Positions 1-9,377 of a stretch of 64,000 nt of DNA are shown piece by piece. Position numbers and translations under genes: made by a program. The notes under the pieces were generated by a model, which searched no databases, was not told where the DNA came from, and saw only the letters and a list, made by a program, of their open reading frames with translations. Positions within the stretch are counted from its first letter, which is position 1, and each line of letters begins with the position of its first letter. The DNA is taken from positions 2,418,001 to 2,482,000 of the forward strand of contig NZ_CP187926.1 in assembly GCF_049933045.1 (NCBI RefSeq), read 5' to 3'. Source of the DNA: Pseudocolwellia sp049933045. GTDB lineage: Bacteria > Pseudomonadota > Gammaproteobacteria > Enterobacterales > Alteromonadaceae.

Positions 1-136
1 GGAATTTCATAAATTCAGTAGGTCTAAATATCAATAATATGCCGCTGATTGCGTAAATAGCCATTATTCCAGCTAAGAAAAAACCAAGCCAACGATGATA
101 TTTACGAAAACTATTATGTAACTGAGCTGATGCCAT
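1..136 (-). CDS. PepSY-type inner membrane protein, N-terminal part, cut by window edge
   Basis: Reading from an ATG at 134-136 towards position 1 gives an open frame starting MASAQLHNSFRKYHRWLGFF, followed by a hydrophobic helix (LAGIMAIYAISGILLIF). A short polar start, then HRWLG and one membrane helix, is typical of the N-terminus of PepSY-associated membrane proteins, which often accompany TonB receptors or act as membrane reductases. Only about 45 residues lie inside the window, so the family call is tentative. It is separated from the upstream tRNA-Leu by an intrinsic terminator and is probably its own unit. It is not the same gene as the broken PepSY gene at 8.4-10.2 kb. Confidence 0.6.
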   Translation of the reverse strand, partial: MASAQLHNSFRKYHRWLGFFLAGIMAIYAISGILLIFRPTEFMKF

Positions 137-239
137 GTTTGCCTCGGATTAATCTGTTTATTTTAATAAAATAATAAAGTTATTTTGCTTTATTAAATAA
201 TAATTAAAAGTCACTTTTATGAAATATTAAATTTCTGAC

Positions 240-278
240 AAAAAAAAGAGCTTTGATACGATTAGGTATTAAAGCTCT
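240..278 (-). terminator. intrinsic terminator after tRNA-Leu
   Basis: On the minus strand AGAGCTTT and AAAGCTCT form an 8-bp stem around a 16-nt loop that can pair further (ATAC with GTAT). It is followed directly by seven T. It ends the secG/tRNA-Leu transcript. Confidence 0.85.
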
Positions 279-305
279 ATTTTATATTTTCAAGACTATA
301 TTCAG

Positions 306-390
306 TGGTGCGGATGGGGGGACTTGAACCCCCACGACCTAAGTCACCAGCCCCTCAAGCTGACGCGTCTACCAATTCCGCCACATCCGC
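306..390 (-). tRNA. tRNA-Leu (anticodon GAG)
   Basis: The minus strand gives an 85-nt tRNA with acceptor arms GCGGATG/CATCCGC, an encoded CCA end, a long class II variable arm typical of leucine tRNAs, a GGTTCAA T loop, and anticodon loop TTGAGGG (anticodon GAG, reads CUC/CUU). It lies 70 bp downstream of secG, the same position as leuU in E. coli, so it is probably co-transcribed with secG. Confidence 0.96.
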
Positions 391-460
391 ATTACTAAAT
401 ATAAACTTTATATTCTTTAAGTTATTTCGCTAATTTGAGGTTTTAGCTAACTTAATTTTA

Positions 461-856
461 TTACTCAGGTATATCGCTTTCTTTTACAGCTTTAGGTGTA
501 CTAGCTGGAACATCTGCGTTATTAACTGCTGGAGTAATAGTATCTGTAGGGATATCGCTATCAGAAGGAATTGATTGTTCAATACCTGTCTCTAAGTTAT
601 TCCACTCATCAACTGATTTAACTTTGTTAGCTGTTAAGTTACCTAACACTAAGCTGATTGCGAAGAAAGCAATGGCTAACCAAGTTGTAGCTTTTGTTAA
701 AAAGTTACCAGAACCACTTGAACCAAAAATAGTTGCTGAAGAGCCTGCTCCAAATGAAGCGCCCATGTCTGCACCTTTACCATGTTGAATAAGCACTAAG
801 CCGATTAAACACAAAGCTACGATTAAATATATAATGATTAATACTTGATATAACAT
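461..856 (-). CDS. secG: preprotein translocase subunit SecG
   Basis: SecG is the small accessory subunit of the SecYEG protein-conducting channel in the inner membrane. The 131-residue product has a first membrane helix (residues about 3-22), the conserved cytoplasmic loop with QHGKGADMGASFGAG and GSSGSGNFLTK (about 24-55), and a second helix (about 57-75). A polar, Ser/Pro/Asp-rich tail follows and is longer than in E. coli SecG (110 residues). Its start lies 1 bp after the tpiA stop, so the two are probably translated from one message. Family membership is clear; only the tail is variable. Confidence 0.96.
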   Translation of the reverse strand: MLYQVLIIIYLIVALCLIGLVLIQHGKGADMGASFGAGSSATIFGSSGSGNFLTKATTWLAIAFFAISLVLGNLTANKVKSVDEWNNLETGIEQSIPSDSDIPTDTITPAVNNADVPASTPKAVKESDIPE

Positions 857-857
857 T

Positions 858-1616
858 TTATGATCCTTGAGCTGCCGAACAAATTATTTTGAATTCGTCG
901 ACTTTTAAACTAGCACCACCGATAAGACCACCGTCTATATCCGTTTGTGCGAATAATTCTTTACTATTAGCAGCATTAACACTACCGCCATATAATAATG
1001 ACACACCTTCGGCAATTTCAGCATTGTTTTTAGCTAAAAACTGGCGAATAAATTGATGAGTTTCTTGTGCCATTTCCGGAGATGCTGTTTTTCCTGTACC
1101 TATAGCCCATACAGGCTCATATGCAATAACAACATCTTTAAAACTTTCGATACCTATTTCATCTATAACAGGTTGTAACTGTTGAGATAATACAGCATCT
1201 GTTCTTTCTTCTACGCGTTCTGCTTCTGATTCACCTATACATAAGATAGGCGTTAAACCGTTAGCTAAAGCGAATTTAACTTTTTGCGCGATTTGTTTAT
1301 CAGTTTCACCAAAGATACTACGTCTTTCAGAGTGACCAATAATTACATAACTAGCAGACATTTCGTTAAGCATATAGGCAGAAACTTCACCAGTATACGC
1401 TCCACTTGCATGTTCACTTATGTTTTGTGCGCCCAATTTAATATTGTTATTTGCAATTTTTGCAGATAACGCACTTAAATATACAAAGCTTGGACAAATT
1501 ACAACTTTTACATCATCCGAGAATTTAATGTTATTCAACTCACTTGTCATTGTATCAACAAGCGCTAGATTTCCATTCATTTTCCAATTTGCTGCTATTA
1601 TTCTTTGTCTTGGCAT
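858..1616 (-). CDS. tpiA: triosephosphate isomerase
   Basis: Interconverts dihydroxyacetone phosphate and glyceraldehyde 3-phosphate in the cytoplasm (glycolysis and gluconeogenesis). All catalytic landmarks of the TIM barrel are visible in the 252-residue product: AANWKMNG with Asn10 and Lys12, IGHSERR with the electrophile His95, AYEPVWAIGTG with the base Glu167 and flexible loop 6, and the phosphate-binding LYGGSV near the end. Length is normal for bacteria. It sits between glmM (137 bp upstream) and secG (1 bp downstream), a position seen in several gammaproteobacteria but not in E. coli. Confidence 0.97.
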   Translation of the reverse strand: MPRQRIIAANWKMNGNLALVDTMTSELNNIKFSDDVKVVICPSFVYLSALSAKIANNNIKLGAQNISEHASGAYTGEVSAYMLNEMSASYVIIGHSERRSIFGETDKQIAQKVKFALANGLTPILCIGESEAERVEERTDAVLSQQLQPVIDEIGIESFKDVVIAYEPVWAIGTGKTASPEMAQETHQFIRQFLAKNNAEIAEGVSLLYGGSVNAANSKELFAQTDIDGGLIGGASLKVDEFKIICSAAQGS

Positions 1617-1753
1617 AGTTATTCCTACATTTAAGCGGCGAGATATTAACTAACTAGCGAATAAGATACAAGTATTATGCTTAATATCTTATTCAACTGA
1701 TGAATATTTAAACGTAAAAGGATTTCTACGAAAAATTTATAATGTGTTTAGAT

Positions 1754-3091
1754 TTAAGAAGCCAGTTTTACTTCATCAGCAATTAAGTTTGCTAATGTGG
1801 TAACTTCTTCTAAATCTGGTCCTTCAACCATTACACGGATCAAAGGTTCAGTACCTGATTTTCTTAATAAAACACGACCTCTTCCCTCAAGCGTTTGATT
1901 AACTTCATTCACTTTTGCGATAACATTATCAGCTATAATTGGATCGTGATCACCTTCAAATCTAACGTTCACTAAGATTTGCGGCAACATTGTCATACCT
2001 TGACGTAATTCAAGTAAGGTTTTGTCGCTGATACAAAGTGCAGTTAATACATTAAGCGCAGCAATAATACCGTCGCCTGTCGATGTATGCTTAAGGTTTA
2101 TTACATGCCCTGAGTTTTCAGCACCTAATTGCCAACCTTTTTCTTTAAGCATTTCCATTACATAACGATCACCAACATTACTACGTGCAAATGGAACGCC
2201 CATTTCTTTAAGAGCAAGCTCTAGACCCATGTTGCTCATTAATGTACCAACAACACCGCCTTTCATTTTGCCTGACTTGATGTCGTTACTGGCGATAACA
2301 AATACACATTCATCACCATCAAGTACATAACCGGTATGATCAACCATCATTAAACGGTCGCCATCGCCATCTAGTGCGATACCTAAGTCAGCTTTATGCT
2401 CTACTACTGCTTTACTGATAGCGCCCATTGACGTAGCACCACAGCCATCATTAATATTAGTGCCGTTAGGTTGAGCACCAATTTCAATAACAGTAGCGCC
2501 TAGTTCACGAAATACATCTGGAGCAATATGATAAGTAGCGCCATGAGCACAATCGACAACAATTTTTAGATGGCTTAATGAGAATCTGTTAGGGAAGTTA
2601 CTTTTACAAAATTCGATATAACGACCAGCAGCATCGGCAATACGGCTTGCTTTACCCAGTTTGGCTGACTCAACACAAATCATTTCTTTGTCTAATTCAG
2701 CTTCAATGGCTAATTCGATATCATCTGGTAATTTTTGACCGTCTTGCGAGAAGAATTTTATACCGTTATCGTAAAATGGATTGTGTGACGCACTAATAAC
2801 AATACCTGCTTGAGCACGGAATGTTTTAGTTAAATAAGCAATACCTGGCGTTGGCATAGGTCCCAATAAACCGATGTCTACACCTGCAGCTGAAAAGCCC
2901 GCTTCTAATGCTGATTCAAGCATGTAACCTGAAATACGCGTGTCTTTACCAATAAGAACTTTCTTAGTACCTTTAGCTGCTAATACTTTACCTGCAGCGT
3001 AACCTAGCTTCATTACAAAATCTGGTGTTATTGGGTATTTACCCACTAAACCTCTGATACCATCGGTACCAAAATAGCGTCTTTCCGACAT
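1754..3091 (-). CDS. glmM: phosphoglucosamine mutase
   Basis: Converts glucosamine 6-phosphate to glucosamine 1-phosphate, feeding UDP-GlcNAc synthesis for peptidoglycan and lipopolysaccharide. The 445-residue protein starts with FGTDGIRG, has the phosphoserine loop ISASHNPFYDNG with active Ser102, the metal-binding loop DGDGDR at 241-246, a sugar-binding region with GAENSGH, and the phosphate-binding RKSGTEPLIRVMVEG near the C-terminus. Length matches the family (445 in E. coli). It follows folP by 17 bp and is part of the ftsH-folP-glmM cluster. Confidence 0.97.
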   Translation of the reverse strand: MSERRYFGTDGIRGLVGKYPITPDFVMKLGYAAGKVLAAKGTKKVLIGKDTRISGYMLESALEAGFSAAGVDIGLLGPMPTPGIAYLTKTFRAQAGIVISASHNPFYDNGIKFFSQDGQKLPDDIELAIEAELDKEMICVESAKLGKASRIADAAGRYIEFCKSNFPNRFSLSHLKIVVDCAHGATYHIAPDVFRELGATVIEIGAQPNGTNINDGCGATSMGAISKAVVEHKADLGIALDGDGDRLMMVDHTGYVLDGDECVFVIASNDIKSGKMKGGVVGTLMSNMGLELALKEMGVPFARSNVGDRYVMEMLKEKGWQLGAENSGHVINLKHTSTGDGIIAALNVLTALCISDKTLLELRQGMTMLPQILVNVRFEGDHDPIIADNVIAKVNEVNQTLEGRGRVLLRKSGTEPLIRVMVEGPDLEEVTTLANLIADEVKLAS

Positions 3092-3108
3092 GTTAATATC
3101 CTTGTTTA

Positions 3109-3933
3109 TTATTTTTTAAATTGATTAACAGTCGCAAGTACTTTCAATGCATCAACGGTTTCTTTCACGTCGTGTACACGAATAATATTTGCGCCCTGCT
3201 GCGCTGCTATCACAGCTGTTGTAATACTGCCCGCTAAACGTTCTCCAACTTCTCTGTTGAGTAAGTTCCCTAACATTGATTTACGTGATAATCCTGCAAG
3301 GATAGGTAAACCAAAAGCTTTAAAGGATGAGATTTTAGCCAGCAATTCAAAATTCTGTTCAAGTGTTTTTCCAAAACCAAAGCCTGGATCTAGAATGATC
3401 CTATCTGTTGCTATTCCTACCTGATTACAAGCAGCAATGCGGGCTTCGAAAAATGTGTGTATGTCTTTTATTAAATCATCATACTGAGGTTTTACCTGCA
3501 TTGTTCTTGGTAAACCTTGCATATGCATTAAGCATATAGGTAAGTCTGTTTGTGCCATTACAGCTAAACAGCCTTCGTTTTGTAGTGCTCTTACGTCGTT
3601 AATAATATCCGCTTGATGCGCTATAGATTCAGCCATGACTCTTGCTTTATTTGTATCTATTGATACTTTGATATCAAATCGCTGTTTAATCGCCTTTAAT
3701 AGCGGTATAACACGCTCAACCTCATCTGTTTCAGCAACGTCTAAGGCACCAGGACGAGTAGACTCTCCACCAATATCAATAATAGAAGCGCCGTTTTCAA
3801 TCATTTGCTCTACTTGTAATAAAGCTCGATCAATTTGCGTAAATTTACCACCGTCTGAAAATGAATCAGGGGTTACATTTAAAATCCCCATAACATCAGC
3901 AGTCGGTTTGATAGAGTATTTGTTATTTATCAT
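3109..3933 (-). CDS. folP: dihydropteroate synthase
   Basis: Joins para-aminobenzoate to dihydropterin pyrophosphate in folate synthesis; the target of sulfonamides. The product contains the N-terminal MGILNVTPDSFSDGGKF, DIGGESTRPGA (pterin and phosphate loops), IDTNKARV, NDVRAL, DPGFGFGKTLEQN and LAGLSRKSML, and ends with the IIRVHDV motif. I chose the ATG at 3931-3933 (start MINNKYSIKP, 274 residues) over an in-frame TTG at 3969, because the extra 12 residues are not family-like and the TTG has its GAGG too close. Neither start has a strong ribosome site. It follows ftsH by about 108 bp. Confidence 0.95.
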   Translation of the reverse strand: MINNKYSIKPTADVMGILNVTPDSFSDGGKFTQIDRALLQVEQMIENGASIIDIGGESTRPGALDVAETDEVERVIPLLKAIKQRFDIKVSIDTNKARVMAESIAHQADIINDVRALQNEGCLAVMAQTDLPICLMHMQGLPRTMQVKPQYDDLIKDIHTFFEARIAACNQVGIATDRIILDPGFGFGKTLEQNFELLAKISSFKAFGLPILAGLSRKSMLGNLLNREVGERLAGSITTAVIAAQQGANIIRVHDVKETVDALKVLATVNQFKK

Positions 3934-4041
3934 ATAAAAATAATATTCTTTAACCTTTAGATATAACAAAGCCTCGATAGTTGAATTCTACATAATGTAA
4001 AAGCAACATATTGAGGCTATGAACAATGTTAACTGTTTCTG

Positions 4042-5955
4042 CTATTTAGCAGGAACATCCGTTGGAGTTGTTAAATCAGCTTCATCATCTTTTTTAACAT
4101 CTGCTTTGGGTGGTTTACTATCTGTATTAGAGTCTACATCTTTATTAGAAAAGCTAGCGGGTTCACGTACTGGCTTTCTATTCATTAAATCATCTACTTG
4201 AAGTGAATCAATGGTTTCATATTCCATTAATGCATCTTTCATCGCTTCTAAAATATCTCTGTTATCTTTAAGAATTTGTTCCGCTCTTTTATAGTTACGG
4301 TTTACAAATTCTTTGATTTCATCATCAATAGCTTTTGCTGTATCGTCAGAGAATTTAGAAGCGTTACCCATGTAACTTTCATTTTCGTCTGGAGCAAATA
4401 ACATAGGGCCCATTTTTTCAGAAAAGCCCCATTGTGTAACCATTTTACGTGCTAAATCTGTCGCTCTTTCAATATCGTTTGATGCGCCAGTAGATACTTT
4501 GTCAAAACCATAAATAAGTTCTTCAGCAATACGACCACCATACAAAGAAGAAAGATTACTTTCTAAATGCTGTTTACTGTGACTAAATCTGTCTTGCTCT
4601 GGTAAGTACATCGTTACGCCTAACGCACGACCACGAGGCATAATACTTACTTTGTAAACAGGATCATGATCGGGTACTAAGCGCCCAACAATAGCGTGGC
4701 CCGCTTCATGGTATGCAGTCATCTGTTTTTCAGCATCATCCATAACCATAGAGCGACGTTCTGCACCCATTAAAATTTTGTCTTTAGCTTTTTCAAACTC
4801 TTCCATAGCTACTACGCGACGAGTACCACGAGCTGCAAAAAGTGCGGCTTCGTTAACTAAGTTAGCTAAATCAGCACCTGAAAATCCAGGAGTACCACGT
4901 GCGATAACTGATGCTTTAACATCATCGCCTAATGGTACTTTTCTCATGTGTACTTTAAGGATTTGTTCGCGGCCACGAATATCTGGTAAACCAACCGTTA
5001 CTTGACGGTCAAAACGGCCAGGTCTTAATAATGCAGCATCTAGTACGTCAGGGCGGTTAGTAGCAGCAATAACGATTACACCTTCATTACCTTCAAAACC
5101 GTCCATTTCAACAAGCATTTGGTTAAGTGTTTGTTCACGTTCATCGTTTCCGCCACCCATACCTGAACCACGCTTACGGCCTACGGCATCAATTTCATCG
5201 ATAAATATAATACAAGGAGCTGATTTTTTAGCTTGTTCAAACATGTCACGCACACGTGAAGCACCAACACCAACAAACATTTCTACAAAATCTGAACCTG
5301 AAATACTGAAAAACGGTACTTTAGCTTCACCAGCGATAGCTTTAGCTAATAAGGTTTTACCGGTACCTGGTTGACCAGTCAATAATACACCTGATGGGAT
5401 GCGTCCACCGAGTTTTTGAAATTTCGAAGGTTCTCTTAAGTAATCTACAAGCTCAGTGACTTCTTCTTTAGCTTCATCACAACCAGCAACATCAGAAAAC
5501 GTTGTTTTAATTTGGTCTTCACTTAATAGTTTGGCTTTACTTTTACCGAAAGACATAGCGCCTTTACCGCCACCGCCTTGCATTTGACGCATGAAAAATA
5601 TCCATACACCGATTAGTAAAATCATTGGGAACCAAGAAACAAATATAGTTGTTAGAAAGCTTGTTTCTTCAGGTAGTTGACCTGAAGCTTTTACGCCTTG
5701 CTTAACTAAATCATTAATTAAGTCACGATCGTAACCACCAGGGATCACAGCAACAAATTCTTCGCCTGTTCTTTTAACACCTTTAATAACACCAGTTCTA
5801 TCAACGGTTGCTTCTCGAACTTGTCCTTGACGAACACTTTCGATAAATTGGGTGTAATCAACTTGTTGTTCATTGCTGTTGTCCGGCGTAAAACTTTGAA
5901 ATACCGACATCAAAACTACTGCAATAACCAACCATAAAATAAGATTTTTTGCCAT
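4042..5955 (-). CDS. ftsH: ATP-dependent zinc metalloprotease FtsH
   Basis: Membrane-anchored AAA+ protease that degrades misfolded membrane proteins and regulatory proteins. Order of parts: first membrane helix at the N-terminus, periplasmic segment (about 25-100), second helix (about 103-122), AAA domain with Walker A GQPGTGKT (about 194-201; Gln replaces the usual Pro), Walker B IIFIDEIDAVG, second region of homology with ALLRPGRFDR, and the zinc site HEAGH. An acidic Lys/Asp-rich tail follows. I chose ATG at 5955 (MAKNLILW, as in E. coli). An in-frame TTG at 5964 has the better-spaced AGAGG, and the same start ambiguity exists in E. coli. Confidence 0.96.
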   Translation of the reverse strand: MAKNLILWLVIAVVLMSVFQSFTPDNSNEQQVDYTQFIESVRQGQVREATVDRTGVIKGVKRTGEEFVAVIPGGYDRDLINDLVKQGVKASGQLPEETSFLTTIFVSWFPMILLIGVWIFFMRQMQGGGGKGAMSFGKSKAKLLSEDQIKTTFSDVAGCDEAKEEVTELVDYLREPSKFQKLGGRIPSGVLLTGQPGTGKTLLAKAIAGEAKVPFFSISGSDFVEMFVGVGASRVRDMFEQAKKSAPCIIFIDEIDAVGRKRGSGMGGGNDEREQTLNQMLVEMDGFEGNEGVIVIAATNRPDVLDAALLRPGRFDRQVTVGLPDIRGREQILKVHMRKVPLGDDVKASVIARGTPGFSGADLANLVNEAALFAARGTRRVVAMEEFEKAKDKILMGAERRSMVMDDAEKQMTAYHEAGHAIVGRLVPDHDPVYKVSIMPRGRALGVTMYLPEQDRFSHSKQHLESNLSSLYGGRIAEELIYGFDKVSTGASNDIERATDLARKMVTQWGFSEKMGPMLFAPDENESYMGNASKFSDDTAKAIDDEIKEFVNRNYKRAEQILKDNRDILEAMKDALMEYETIDSLQVDDLMNRKPVREPASFSNKDVDSNTDSKPPKADVKKDDEADLTTPTDVPAK

Positions 5956-6077
5956 ATCGCTCAACTTAATGACCTCTTTGTAACGTTTGCATAATGTTTA
6001 AAAAATGTGCTTAGTTAAGATGGAGCGAATAACTAAACTTATATTTACTGTAATTTACTATAATTTACCTTTGGCTG

Positions 6078-6704
6078 CTATTTAAATCCCGTAGCAACAA
6101 GATAAACTTCTCTTGATCTTGCTCTTGAAGAATCAGGTTTGCGAGTTCGTACTGTTTTAAAAACTTTACGAGCTTCTTTAACAAAATTATCAAAACCATC
6201 ACCTTGGAACACTTTAACAACAAACGAACCGTTGGTTTTTAATACTTGGTGACACATTTCTAAGGCTAACTCAACTAAGTACATACTTCGAGCTGAGTCA
6301 GCTGTTTCGTTCCCTGTCATATTTGCAGCCATGTCAGACATAACAACATCAATGTTTTTTCCACCAATTCTAGTTAGCAAGGCATCTAATACAGCCTCTT
6401 CTCTAAAATCGCCTTCAAGAAAGTCAACGCCAACAATAGGGTCCATTGGTAAAATATCACAAGCAACAACTTGCCCTGACTCACCTACAGCTTTAACTGC
6501 ATATTCAGACCATCCACCTGGAGCAGCACCTAAATCAACAACTTTCATTCCTGGTTTAATTAACTTGTCTTTAATATTAATTTCTTCAATCTTAAAGACA
6601 GCTCGAGATCGTAAGCCTAATTTCTGTGCTTTTTTTACATATTCATCATCGAAATGTTCTTGCATCCAGCGTGCGCTGCTAACGGTTTGTTTATTCTTAC
6701 TCAT
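6078..6704 (-). CDS. rlmE: 23S rRNA (uridine-2552 2'-O) methyltransferase RlmE
   Basis: SAM-dependent Rossmann methyltransferase that modifies U2552 in the ribosomal A loop at a late stage of 50S assembly (heat-shock gene rrmJ/ftsJ in E. coli). The 208-residue product shows SRAVFKIEEI with the first catalytic Lys, VDLGAAPGGWSEYA (SAM loop), VVMSDMAANMTGN with the catalytic Asp, FVVKVFQGDGF with the second Lys, and the final Glu in SREVYLVA, giving the complete K-D-K-E set. It is followed by ftsH and is divergent from yhbY across 186 bp, exactly the E. coli arrangement. Confidence 0.97.
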   Translation of the reverse strand: MSKNKQTVSSARWMQEHFDDEYVKKAQKLGLRSRAVFKIEEINIKDKLIKPGMKVVDLGAAPGGWSEYAVKAVGESGQVVACDILPMDPIVGVDFLEGDFREEAVLDALLTRIGGKNIDVVMSDMAANMTGNETADSARSMYLVELALEMCHQVLKTNGSFVVKVFQGDGFDNFVKEARKVFKTVRTRKPDSSRARSREVYLVATGFK

Positions 6705-6896
6705 GAACTCTGCTTAAATTGATATAAATTGGTATTAGTTATTAGACCTGCCAATTATAAAACATAATGATGAAAGTATTGTGTTTTATAATTTTTAATA
6801 CGTTTAAACCACCAATAAGTGAACATTAATTAGTATTACAAAGAAGATGGAGTTAAAATAGTGATAATTCAAGCTAACTTGTAACGAAAATTGTTA

Positions 6897-7193
6897 ATGA
6901 ACTTAAATAAAAAACAAATCCAACATGTAAAAGGTTTAGCTCATTCGCTTAAACCAGTAGTTTTACTAGGTAATAACGGCTTAACTGAAGCTGTTGTTGC
7001 AGAAATAGATTTCGCATTAAATCATCACGAATTAATTAAAGTTAAAATTAATGCTGAAGATCGCGAAACCAAAGCACTTATCGTAGAAGCTATTTGTAGA
7101 GAAACAAATGCGACTAAGATTCAGGTAATCGGTAAAACTTTAGTTATTTACCGTCAATCTGCTGAAAAGAAAATACATATCCCTAAAGTTTAA
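6897..7193 (+). CDS. yhbY: ribosome assembly RNA-binding protein YhbY
   Basis: Small CRM-domain (CRS1/YhbY) protein that binds pre-50S particles. The product is about 98 residues and shows LNKKQIQHVKGLAHSLKPVV, the conserved GNNGLTEAV turn, ELIKVKINAEDRE, and an IQVIGKTLVIYR end strand, all standard for the family. I chose the ATG at 6897 rather than the in-frame TTG six bases upstream because it gives the family-typical MNLNKKQ start. It is divergent from rlmE and followed by a strong terminator. Confidence 0.94.
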   Translation: MNLNKKQIQHVKGLAHSLKPVVLLGNNGLTEAVVAEIDFALNHHELIKVKINAEDRETKALIVEAICRETNATKIQVIGKTLVIYRQSAEKKIHIPKV

Positions 7194-7240
7194 GGCGATG
7201 TATTTTTAGATAAAGGGTTTTCTAGCAAAACTGAAAGACA

Positions 7241-7268
7241 AAGGCAGATTTTATAATCTGCCTTTTTT
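7241..7268 (+). terminator. intrinsic terminator after yhbY
   Basis: Perfect 10-bp stem AAGGCAGATT / AATCTGCCTT with a TTAT loop, followed by a T run. It ends yhbY transcription 48 bp after the stop codon. Confidence 0.92.
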
Positions 7269-7322
7269 ATGTCTACTATTTAACATTTATATGCAATAGC
7301 TTAGTGGTAACAGCTAATAACA

Positions 7323-8153
7323 CTAACCTTTAATTAAAATTTTATCTAACCAAGTAAAAGGCAATATTCTTTTTAAGAAAGCCATTATATAAGTAGGCTT
7401 AGTAACATAATATCTTGTTTTAGCTTTTTCACTCGATAAAGCATGTATTACTTTTTCAGTGACTGCAGAAGCAGGCAGAGTAAACTTATTGCCGCCCTCT
7501 TCTTTACTTAATCGGTCGATTTGTATTTTGTAGTTTTCTTTATGGGCTGAGTTTTCTACATCAATAAACTCTCGTGTTTTAGCTAAAGCATTGGCTCGAA
7601 ATTTTGTTTCTATTGGACCTGGCTCAATTAATACCACTTGAATACCACTACCTGTAAGCTCTAACCTTAATGTATCAGTGTAACCTTCTATCGCAAATTT
7701 AGACGCGTTATAAGCACCGCGATATGGCATAGCCACTAAACCTAGCACGGAACTGTTTTGTATAATTCGACCAAAACCTTGCTTGCGCATAATAGGAATA
7801 ACAAGTGTTGTTAAGTGATGCCAACCAAATACGTTTGTCTGAAATTGTTCTTTTAAAGCTTGCGATGGTAAGTCTTCTAAAGCGCCGGCTTGACCATAAG
7901 CACCATTATTAAATAGTGCGTAAAGCTCTCCACCTGTTTGCTCCATAACCCAATTAAAAGCTTGTTCAATTGAAGCTTCGTCCATCAGGTCTAATTGATG
8001 AGCCTGTAAACCTAGCGTTTTTAATTTATCTACATCTGATTGTTGACGGGCTGTAGCAAAAACCTTGTAACCCTTATCTAATAATGTAATTGCGGTGTCG
8101 AAACCAATACCTGTAGAACATCCAGTAATTAAAACACTTAAGTTTTTTGTCAT
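7323..8153 (-). CDS. short-chain dehydrogenase/reductase (SDR) family oxidoreductase
   Basis: Classical SDR: the nucleotide-binding TGCSTGIG motif lies just after the start, NNGAYG corresponds to the NNAG motif, a Ser sits in the QNSSVLG strand, and the catalytic pair is in YRGAYNASK. EPGPIET follows, and the C-terminus ends in a hydrophobic segment. The frame stays open to 8252, but the ATG at 8153 has AAAGAGA about 8 bases upstream and starts directly at MTKNLSVLITG, so I use it (276 residues). The C-terminal RYYVTKPTYIMAFLKRILP resembles SDRs acting on lipids or steroids, but the substrate cannot be told from sequence. Confidence 0.9.
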   Translation of the reverse strand: MTKNLSVLITGCSTGIGFDTAITLLDKGYKVFATARQQSDVDKLKTLGLQAHQLDLMDEASIEQAFNWVMEQTGGELYALFNNGAYGQAGALEDLPSQALKEQFQTNVFGWHHLTTLVIPIMRKQGFGRIIQNSSVLGLVAMPYRGAYNASKFAIEGYTDTLRLELTGSGIQVVLIEPGPIETKFRANALAKTREFIDVENSAHKENYKIQIDRLSKEEGGNKFTLPASAVTEKVIHALSSEKAKTRYYVTKPTYIMAFLKRILPFTWLDKILIKG

Positions 8154-9377
8154 GTATTTTCTCTTTATACTTCTAATTAGCTTATATAACCTCAGCTCAG
8201 AATAAGCAAAGTGACTCAATAAGCTATTTTCCAGTTTAACCTTGTTACCCACATGGATGTAGATACTTAGTTTTGTTGGGAATAATCTAATTATAAAAAG
8301 AGGACACGTTAAGCCCCCTTTTCATTTCAACTCTATTATAGGCAATTAACAATTTAAAATGCTAATTGCCAAGGTTAAGCTGACGCTTTGCTTTAAAAGA
8401 GCTTACTCTTTCCCATCCCCATATAAGTAGTAAACTCGCACCAAATAATGGAAATACGATACCAAGCAAAAGAATGAAAACAACAAGCACTTTATCGACG
8501 CTAAAACGTTCAGGTACTTTAGGTATACCCCATTGTCCTTTGGGTTTTCTCATAAAATAAGAAACTGTGCCAGCAACCGTACTCATAATAAAAAACAAAG
8601 CAACGGCTAATAAAACACTCCAATTAACTAAGCCATATTCACCTTGATGCAAACGCATAAGAACTTGCCGCATATCCATCATAATGCCTACTTCACTCCA
8701 TTGTAGTGACTTAATCAAACGACCTGAGTATTGGTCAAGATGAAGCACTTGCTGATCACGTAATAATAACGCTCGATTACTAACGCTATAAACACCTTCA
8801 GCAGATGTAGGAAACTTAATTGAAATAGCTCCTTCTAATTTGTACGACTGAGCAATATTAGCCGCGGCATCTAATGATAAAGGCGATAAGGCTTTTACAT
8901 TACTTTTATTTGAACTACTCAGACTGGTAGAGCTTAAACCTTTACTGTTCGTCCAGTGCTGTGGATACCCTGTATTAGTTTGTTGTTGTAACCGTTGGAA
9001 TTGGCTTCCAGATATGTCTGTCCATGGCATTCCTCCAGCTAAAATAATAAACATGAATATAGATAACCAAAAGCCCGTTACAGAATGTAAATCTCGAAAT
9101 AATATACGTTTACCTCGTGAAAAACGTATTGTAATAAATCCACCTAAACCTGCACCTTTTTTAGGCCACCAAACATATAAGCCTGTTAAGATTAAAACAA
9201 CAAACCAGCTTGCGACCAATTCAACAACTGTAGTACCTGCTTTACCAAGTAAAAGTTCGCCATGTAATGTGCTAACTGAATGCATTAATGTTTGATCTTG
9301 TTCAATAACACCTTTTACTTTGGCTATATAAGGATCAACATATAAATCATTATTCATCCAGCCTTTAGTTGCGACTA

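Noticed and set aside
1284..1653. Plus-strand frames opposite tpiA
   Set aside because: Antisense shadows of a certain gene, without ribosome sites or family resemblance.
6040..6075. TAATTTACTATAATTTACC repeat before the rlmE stop
   Set aside because: A short, low-complexity AT repeat of two units; no function can be argued.
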